A DNA stretch of 31,203 nt, taken from assembly GCA_023227695.1 (NCBI GenBank), contig JALNVE010000007.1, positions 1-31,203 on the forward strand, given 5' to 3'. Below are positions 26,056-31,203 of this stretch, piece by piece. Positions within the stretch are counted from its first letter, which is position 1; the number at the start of each line of letters is the position of its first letter. The DNA is from Paludibacteraceae bacterium. GTDB lineage: Bacteria > Bacteroidota > Bacteroidia > Bacteroidales > Paludibacteraceae. The notes under the pieces are model-generated. The model saw only the letters and a program-made list of their open reading frames with translations. It did no database searches and had not been told where the DNA came from. The translations under genes and the position numbers were made by a program.

Positions 26056-26769
26056 TTAGAAAAGCATCTGGATTTGATCGAGTTCTTTTTTCGTCAAATC
26101 TGAGACGTTGATATAGTGTAAAAACGAATCTTTGTCATGGATATCGGTTGCACAGAAGTTGTACAATCCTTCGGAAAGAAGTTGGTGTGCTGTTACTTTG
26201 GCAAGTTTTCCATACGCTCCAAGCAGAGAAAATAGATTTAACTGAAAGAGTACACCCATCTCTTTTAATTTATGATAGTCTCCTTCTGACATATAAACAT
26301 AACGCTCAGGATGTGCAAGCACAGGAAAATAACCTTTTGATTTTATCTGGCCAAGCAGCCCATACAGGTGTTGTGGCGGATTAAAATAAGAGGTTTCTAC
26401 TAAAAGTTGATTTCGTTCTTCTCCAAAGGGCAACAGATCATTCTCTTCCAAACGTTTATAAAAAAGATTGTCTAACATATTTTCGGCAGAGAGAGACAAA
26501 TCTACAGAGCCTTTCCAAGCAGACTGTAAACCGATAAAAGTTTCCTTGAGCTGCGAAACAGCATTGGGAATATCCTCCATAATATGGGGAGTGAGATACA
26601 CTTTTCTGATACCCAATTGTTCATATAGGGTAAGCATCTCAAGAGCCTCGTGTATGGATTGAACACCGTCGTCCACCCCAGGAAGGATATGGGCATGCAT
26701 GTCGCAAAAGCCCTGCAACACTCCACTTTGTGCAAGGGAGTATCTCTTACTAAACGGCCAAAAATTCAT
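26056..26769 (-). CDS. PHP-type protein-tyrosine phosphatase (CpsB/YwqE-like)
   Basis: 237 aa. Relatives are manganese-dependent phosphatases that dephosphorylate the cognate capsule tyrosine kinase. The PHP metal motif is CDMHAHILPGVDDG with His25 and His27. VYLTPHIMEDIP, LSAENMLDN, LLVETSYF, FPVLAHPERYVYM and FCATDIHDKD follow in family order and supply the remaining metal ligands. The gene stands directly downstream of the BY-kinase, whose Tyr-rich tail is its likely substrate. 192 bp with a palindromic element separate the two, so expression may be partly uncoupled. Confidence 0.93.
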   Translation of the reverse strand: MNFWPFSKRYSLAQSGVLQGFCDMHAHILPGVDDGVQSIHEALEMLTLYEQLGIRKVYLTPHIMEDIPNAVSQLKETFIGLQSAWKGSVDLSLSAENMLDNLFYKRLEENDLLPFGEERNQLLVETSYFNPPQHLYGLLGQIKSKGYFPVLAHPERYVYMSEGDYHKLKEMGVLFQLNLFSLLGAYGKLAKVTAHQLLSEGLYNFCATDIHDKDSFLHYINVSDLTKKELDQIQMLF

Positions 26770-26961
26770 TTTTATAAGATAAAATAAGGAGACTTTTATC
26801 GCTACGAATCAAACGAATGGAAATAAATTATTATAACCAGAAATTGAATGAATATATTTTCACCACAGATGACACGGATTTTACGAATAATAGACAGAAC
26901 GTCTGCTAAATAATTCGTGCTAATTCGTGTTTTAACTTATCTGTGTTACCTGAAAAGTATA
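26770..26961. other. Kinase-phosphatase spacer
   Basis: 192 bp, no gene seen. Most of it is taken up by palindromic element B (26862-26946); the rest is plain AT-rich DNA. Confidence 0.6.
26862..26946. repeat. Palindromic intergenic element, copy B
   Basis: The ends ACCACAGAT and ATCTGTGTT are inverted. Inside are ACACGGAT, ATTCGTG and AATTCGTG boxes, and near the centre AGACA-GAA-CGTCT (26892-26904), a mini-hairpin matching GACGTTCYGTC on the other strand. Reverse-complemented, it has the same order of boxes as copy A at 3246-3340. Confidence 0.6.
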
Positions 26962-29415
26962 TTATATCTTGGTTTTCTGGCTATAGGAGTCGTTGTAGCC
27001 GTAACTGTTTTTACTGCCATAGTGATAGCCGTAGTTGTAGCCGTATCTATAACCGTAATGGTAGCCATACTTATTGTAACCATAACGGTTGCCTATACCA
27101 TGCGTTCCGTTCAGAACAACAGCCATATTCTTAAACTTGTTCTCTTTGTAATAAGCTTCCAATTCTGGCAACATAGTACGTTCAAATATACCAGCACGAA
27201 TCACAAAGAGGGTACGGTCTGCCTGTTTCTCTATGATCTGGGTATCTGCCACAATCTCAACCGGAGGACAGTCTATCAGGATGTAATCAAACTGAGATCT
27301 AAGCGTATCGATTAACTGTTTGAAACGATCGTTCATCAACAACTCCGATGGGTTGGGTGGAATGGTTCCGACGGGCAACACCTTCAGTTTTTCACAATCT
27401 ACGTAAGAGACCAACAGTTTGTCGATTTGATTCTCTTTGCCGTTGAGGTAATCGCTCAACCCCTTTATCGGCGAATTAACATAAGCCGAAGCGGTTGCAT
27501 GACGCAAATCGCCATCGATTACCAAGACTTTCTTATCACTGATAGCCAAACTCTTGGCCAAATTCATGGAGATAAAAGACTTACCACTGCCAATATTAAA
27601 GGAGGTGATTAGAAATACATTACCAGTCGACTTAGACTCTGTCATAAACTCCAGATTGGCACGAACCACACGGAAGGCCTCATTGATCACATCTCGGTTA
27701 TCTTTGGCCACCAACATCAACTTCTCGGTATGTTCAGGCTTACTGAACCATTTTTTCTTCTCTCCACTCCACAAGAGAGGTATCTCTCCCCAAAACGGAA
27801 CGGTGAGCTTCTCTAGATCTTTTCTGCCACGTATAGTAGTGTTCATCATCTCCTTCAGATAGATAATGGCAGCAGGGATCATCAGTCCGATAATCAATCC
27901 TATCAGAACAATCTTTTTGCGTACCGGAGCCGTTGGAATCATCTTGCCATCTGGAGGTGTAATGATGCGTGTATTGTAGGCGGTAAAGGCCTGCGATAGC
28001 TCATTCTCCTCACGTTTCTGCAGCAAGAAGATGTAGAGAGACTCCTTCACCTTCTGTTGACGCTCTACACTCAAAAGGTATTTTGCCTGATTAGGATTGG
28101 CAGCAATGCGTGAGATATTCTCCTCTTCGGAATGTTCCAAACTGGAAATCTGCGCCTCCAAAGCAACTATTTGGTTGGCAATGGAACGCATCACCGCCTT
28201 TCGCAAAGAGGCCAATGTACTGTCCATATTGACCACCAGCGGATTGGTTTCGCTACTGTTGGCCACCACACTGTTACGCTGCAAAAGCTGTTTATTGTAC
28301 TCTGAAATCTGCGCCTCCAAATTGGGGTTTTCTATGCCTGAATTGGCAGGAATCAACTGCATTTTGTTGCCCATATCTGACAGATAGCTCTGTACATAAC
28401 GGGTCATGTACAACTGATTATTGAGGGCAAGAATCTGATTGTTGGCATCGTTGCTACGTTTCATGTACATATCTGAAACGGCCTGCACATCGGGAATCAA
28501 GTTTTTACTTTTGTAGGATGATAGATCATCATCTACCGTTCCCAACTCCTGCTCTATCAGTTTAAGACGTTCGTTGATAAATTGTGAGGTACTGATGGCT
28601 ATCTGGTTCTTGTCTTTTACCCAATTGGCATTATAAAGGGCAATCAGTGTGCTCAATACATCTTCAGCCCGCTGTATGGAATGATCGTCGAGCGAAAGAT
28701 TGATAACCGATGCTTTCTTGTCTACCAAAAGTACAGAAAGACGTTTAGAATAATCTTCTTGCGTGCTTTTCAACTTCGATTTGGTAACATAAAGCGTATG
28801 AGGTGTTCCTTTTTGGTATTTTACAGTAGGCTCTATGCATAAACAACCCAACGACGACTGGATGGTATCGCTTAAAAAACCCTTTACATTCTCGAATTTA
28901 TCTTCGTCTCTGATAATATCCGATAAAACAACAGAGTCATTCGGAAGGATTTCCAATTTAAACGAAGCCGATTCATTATCAGGAAAGTCTATAAAAGAAA
29001 CGATTGCTGGCAAGGTGTCCCAATAGGCTACCTTCTTATGAAAAAGACCTGGAAGATAATAATTCACATCCAGATTCATGCGTTTTACCACCTCCATCAT
29101 CAGAGCTGGAGATTGGAAGGCAATCAATTCATTATTCACATTGATGCCCGACTGGAAAAGCCCTAAGTCAGAGAAATCTGCCATATCTGACGAAACGGAG
29201 TTTCCCTTCGAATCTTCCTTTATGAGTACGGAAGCGGTGCGGGTATAGACAGCAGGTGTGCGTAACAAGTAGAAGACTGCCACACCTAAAACAAGCATTA
29301 CAGAGATAAGAAACCATTGCCACTTGGCAAGGCAAATATAGAATATATCTTGAATGCGAAGAGAATCATCATTCTGTGGTTGTTTGGAATTTACATTTCC
29401 AGTTTGAGGTTGCAT
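26962..29415 (-). CDS. wzc: Chain-length regulator fused to BY-type tyrosine autokinase (Wzc-like)
   Basis: 817-aa inner-membrane protein coordinating polymer length and export. The first membrane helix is at about residues 33-52 (WFLISVMLVLGVAVFYLL). A long periplasmic Wzz/GNVR region follows, with coiled-coil stretches around residues 265-460. The second helix is at about 500-518 (IVLIGLIIGLMIPAAIIYL). The cytoplasmic kinase has FNIGSGKSFISMNLAKSLA (Walker A Lys612), VLVIDGDLRH (Walker A') and YILIDCPPVEIVADTQII (Walker B). The last 42 residues hold 14 tyrosines, mostly alternating with glycine, the autophosphorylation tail. It is 10 bp after the export lipoprotein gene and is followed by the phosphatase. 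G+C is higher than in the central block. Confidence 0.95.
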   Translation of the reverse strand: MQPQTGNVNSKQPQNDDSLRIQDIFYICLAKWQWFLISVMLVLGVAVFYLLRTPAVYTRTASVLIKEDSKGNSVSSDMADFSDLGLFQSGINVNNELIAFQSPALMMEVVKRMNLDVNYYLPGLFHKKVAYWDTLPAIVSFIDFPDNESASFKLEILPNDSVVLSDIIRDEDKFENVKGFLSDTIQSSLGCLCIEPTVKYQKGTPHTLYVTKSKLKSTQEDYSKRLSVLLVDKKASVINLSLDDHSIQRAEDVLSTLIALYNANWVKDKNQIAISTSQFINERLKLIEQELGTVDDDLSSYKSKNLIPDVQAVSDMYMKRSNDANNQILALNNQLYMTRYVQSYLSDMGNKMQLIPANSGIENPNLEAQISEYNKQLLQRNSVVANSSETNPLVVNMDSTLASLRKAVMRSIANQIVALEAQISSLEHSEEENISRIAANPNQAKYLLSVERQQKVKESLYIFLLQKREENELSQAFTAYNTRIITPPDGKMIPTAPVRKKIVLIGLIIGLMIPAAIIYLKEMMNTTIRGRKDLEKLTVPFWGEIPLLWSGEKKKWFSKPEHTEKLMLVAKDNRDVINEAFRVVRANLEFMTESKSTGNVFLITSFNIGSGKSFISMNLAKSLAISDKKVLVIDGDLRHATASAYVNSPIKGLSDYLNGKENQIDKLLVSYVDCEKLKVLPVGTIPPNPSELLMNDRFKQLIDTLRSQFDYILIDCPPVEIVADTQIIEKQADRTLFVIRAGIFERTMLPELEAYYKENKFKNMAVVLNGTHGIGNRYGYNKYGYHYGYRYGYNYGYHYGSKNSYGYNDSYSQKTKI

Positions 29416-29425
29416 AGAATATAGT

Positions 29426-30214
29426 TTAATCTTTAGTTACAAGGACAATAATAGTAATCATAAGAGATGCGAAAGACATCCAGAACGAAGTAGAACGGAG
29501 ATTATTTCCGTTGACAGTTGCCTGACGAGCTTTTGTAGAATTAGGCTCCACATAAACCACGTCGTTCTGTTGTAGATAGTAAGCTGGAGAGTTGTAGAGA
29601 TCCTTACCTGAATTGAGATTGATACGGTAAATCACCTTTTTTCCATCCTCGTCACGCTGTACAATAACATTCTCTCTTTTGGCAAAGACGGTCAAATCGC
29701 CCGCCATACTCAAAGCATCAAAAAGTGTGATGCGGTTGTTTTCTATACTATAACGCCCTGGCCTGGCCACTTCACCCAAGACAGATACGGCCAAATTCAT
29801 AAACTCTACGGAAACCACAGGGTCTTTCACCAAGTTTTTATCCATCAGCTCTTTTTTGATGTGGGCAGCCACCTCATCTCTGGTCATGCCCTGCACATGA
29901 ACCGCTCCTAAAACAGGGAAATCGACGTTTCCTTCTGAATTGACAGTATAACCCACTATGGCTTGAGCCGACAGATTTGAAGTTCCCATCTGTCTGGTAA
30001 CGTAATTCAAGTTAAACATATTGGTAAGCAACGGATCCTGACTATTGACCGTGATCATAATTTTATCTTCCGGACGAAGTTTGATATTCAAATCGTTTGC
30101 TATCGCCTCTTTTTGCTCGGGTTCCAAACCTTGCAAATAGGCCACATTAGGGGTGGCACAAGATTGCAGCAAAACAATGCCCACAAGATAAAAAAGTAAA
30201 TTGAAAAATTTCAT
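29426..30214 (-). CDS. wza: Polysaccharide export outer-membrane lipoprotein (Wza-like)
   Basis: 262 aa. A lipoprotein signal peptide ends in the lipobox LLQSC with Cys19. The polysaccharide export domain begins YLQGLEPEQ and LRPEDKIMITVNSQDPLLTN, followed by GNVDFPVLGAVHVQGMTRDE and an SLBB-like region with VSVLGEVARPGRYSIENNRI and YYLQQNDVVYVEPN. A C-terminal hydrophobic helix (WMSFASLMITIIVLV) fits the membrane-spanning helix of Wza-type channels. The length is shorter than E. coli Wza (379 aa) but normal for Bacteroidales. It is the first gene of the operon, behind an 876-bp leader. It should form the outer-membrane exit, working with the Wzc-like kinase next door. Confidence 0.94.
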   Translation of the reverse strand: MKFFNLLFYLVGIVLLQSCATPNVAYLQGLEPEQKEAIANDLNIKLRPEDKIMITVNSQDPLLTNMFNLNYVTRQMGTSNLSAQAIVGYTVNSEGNVDFPVLGAVHVQGMTRDEVAAHIKKELMDKNLVKDPVVSVEFMNLAVSVLGEVARPGRYSIENNRITLFDALSMAGDLTVFAKRENVIVQRDEDGKKVIYRINLNSGKDLYNSPAYYLQQNDVVYVEPNSTKARQATVNGNNLRSTSFWMSFASLMITIIVLVTKD

Positions 30215-31090
30215 GAAATTGACAATATTGAAAAAATTGATTAATACTAAACGATGTTGATGTTAAAAAACTCCTACTTAGACAGATCAAGTAAAAAAGT
30301 GCATGGATAGTTTTTTTACCATTAATGAACACTGCTTCTTTTTATTTTAGATCATCTAAATTTATAACTATAGGTTTTTATTATACCTATTGGTTGGGAG
30401 ATGAGCATGCACTAATTTCTTAGCTGACGTTCCGTCTCCAGAGGGTGACACCCTATACGCATTTCATTTCTGTCTGAGATAGCTAGATATTTTATTACGT
30501 CCACTTTTTTTGAGATTAATCCTTAATTTAGCCTACTAAAGTGGTTTTTACTTGATCCATTATTTTGGACCATAAAATTAAAACAATTACTTTAAAAAAA
30601 CCACAGATTTCAAGGATTTCTCGGTTTAAGTAGAGACGAGTGTTTAATCTCTATCACATGGATTAAAATTCCGAAAAAAAACAAACAATTTCAGGGATAA
30701 AATTTAAAATTTAGAAATATCTTTTAATCCTGCAAAATCGGCTATCTCATTACCAATCAAGCAGTTACATCAGATTTTAATAAAAGTTCGAATTCTGCAC
30801 TCGAACAAGTTTCATTTTCTATTATATGCAGATGTCAAACAAAAATCGTCTCTCTACATTTGAGAAATATCAAACTTTGCAAAAGTATAAAATTCTTTTT
30901 AATCAATTAGTATAAATCCATAATTATTGCATTATTTTTCTTAAATACTGCTTTGATCTTAAAAATTGTTACAAACAGAAAAAAATAATAAAAAAAATGA
31001 TATTTGCTAAAAGGGTTTTGTTTCAATCCGTTTAATCCGTAGGTTTTAACAGAATTTCAGACCATTTGCAAACTAGAAAGAAAGCTGGAT
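30215..31090. other. Long non-coding leader upstream of the operon
   Basis: 876 bp without a convincing gene on either strand. Visible items are small hairpins at 30371-30390 (ATAGGT with ACCTAT), 30444-30456 (AGGGT-GAC-ACCCT) and 30786-30806; the motif GACGTTCCGTC at 30426-30436; and a stretch at 30600-30640 resembling repeats elsewhere ('ccacagattt', 'tagagacg'). The operon promoter must lie here if the operon is not read from beyond the window. No UpxY/NusG-like or UpxZ-like regulator is encoded in it. Confidence 0.6.
30786..30806 (-). terminator. Possible terminator or leader hairpin
   Basis: GTTCGA (30786-30791) pairs with TCGAAC (30801-30806). On the minus strand the hairpin is followed by TTTTATT. 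It is about 285 bp past the IS30 transposase stop and 570 bp before the export gene. A 6-bp stem is weak. Confidence 0.3.
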
Positions 31091-31203
31091 TCAAGCGGAC
31101 AATGCAACCTCATTTAAATCCAAGTTTGTCAATTGTTTAAATTTTTGTAAAGGAGTCATATACCCTAATCTTTTCCTCGGTCTCGAGTTTAAGATGTTTT
31201 GAA
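31091..31203 (-). pseudogene. 3' end of an IS30-family transposase, running off the right edge
   Basis: The last 36 codons are visible in the minus strand and end at TGA (31091-31093). RPRKRLGYMTPLQKF is the C-terminal hallmark of IS30-family DDE transposases (compare K/R-P-R-K-x-L-x-x-x-T-P). Whether the element is intact cannot be told, since the rest lies outside the window; it is typed here as partial. The terminal inverted repeat should lie near 31060-31115 but cannot be proven without the other end. Confidence 0.8.

Noticed and set aside
30147..30332. 61-codon minus-strand frame overlapping the export gene start
   Set aside because: No similarity or plausible start signal; lies out of frame with the lipoprotein signal peptide.
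30426..30436. Resemblance of the GACGTTCCGTC core to invertible-promoter recombination sites of Bacteroides
   Set aside because: The core differs by an inserted base from the site as I recall it, and no inverted pair flanks a promoter in the leader. The copies are far apart, so it fits a repeat family better.
30880..30887. TACTTTTG on the minus strand, matching the Bacteroidetes -7 pattern TAnnTTTG
   Set aside because: No TTTG at the expected distance upstream (only ATTG at a 16-base spacing), and it would give a ~660-base leader. Not called.

Overview
The window is most of a capsular or exopolysaccharide locus from the order Bacteroidales (Bacteroides, Phocaeicola or Parabacteroides type; the genus cannot be fixed from sequence alone). 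The assignment rests on four things: a BY-kinase with a Tyr-Gly tail paired with an outer-membrane export lipoprotein and a PHP-type phosphatase; pyruvyltransferase-family genes alongside an F420-dehydrogenase-beta-like gene; low G+C in the sugar-assembly genes; and intergenic palindromes containing 'cacgaatt'. All convincing genes lie on the minus strand, so the locus reads from right to left.

Layout in transcription order. The right edge (31203-31091) is the 3' end of an IS30-family transposase. An ~876-bp leader without a recognisable gene follows. Next come the export and regulation genes: export lipoprotein (wza-like), chain-length/tyrosine kinase (wzc-like), and a gap with a palindromic element before the PHP phosphatase. 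The variable AT-rich block follows: flippase (wzx), an SDR oxidoreductase, a MenD-like thiamine-diphosphate enzyme, a pyruvyltransferase-family protein, a GT2 glycosyltransferase, an F420-dehydrogenase-beta-like Fe-S protein, the polymerase (wzy), a second pyruvyltransferase-family protein, three GT4 glycosyltransferases, a membrane-anchored beta-propeller, a third pyruvyltransferase-family protein and a fourth GT4 enzyme. After a wrecked manA pseudogene comes a heptose cassette (hddA, gmhA) with a WecG/TagA-type glycosyltransferase, then a second, truncated manA, then gmd and fcl (GDP-L-fucose). The last gene is the polyprenyl-phosphate glycosyl-1-phosphate transferase that starts the repeat unit. 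A strong hairpin closes the operon, and the left edge holds a transposase fragment.

How it works together (inference from families). The last gene loads the first sugar phosphate on undecaprenyl phosphate. Up to six other glycosyltransferases extend it, using GDP-fucose (gmd/fcl) and probably a D-glycero-D-manno-heptose nucleotide. Pyruvyltransferase-family proteins and perhaps the MenD-like/SDR pair decorate or supply unusual residues. Wzx flips, Wzy polymerises, and the kinase/phosphatase/export lipoprotein control length and export. This is a Wzx/Wzy-dependent pathway.

The most unusual parts are the MenD-like + SDR pair inside a capsule operon, the anchored beta-propeller with a 10-A tract near its start, and the heptose cassette bracketed by two different dead manA genes. 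Two long A/T tracts in coding sequence and a family of intergenic palindromes also deserve a look.
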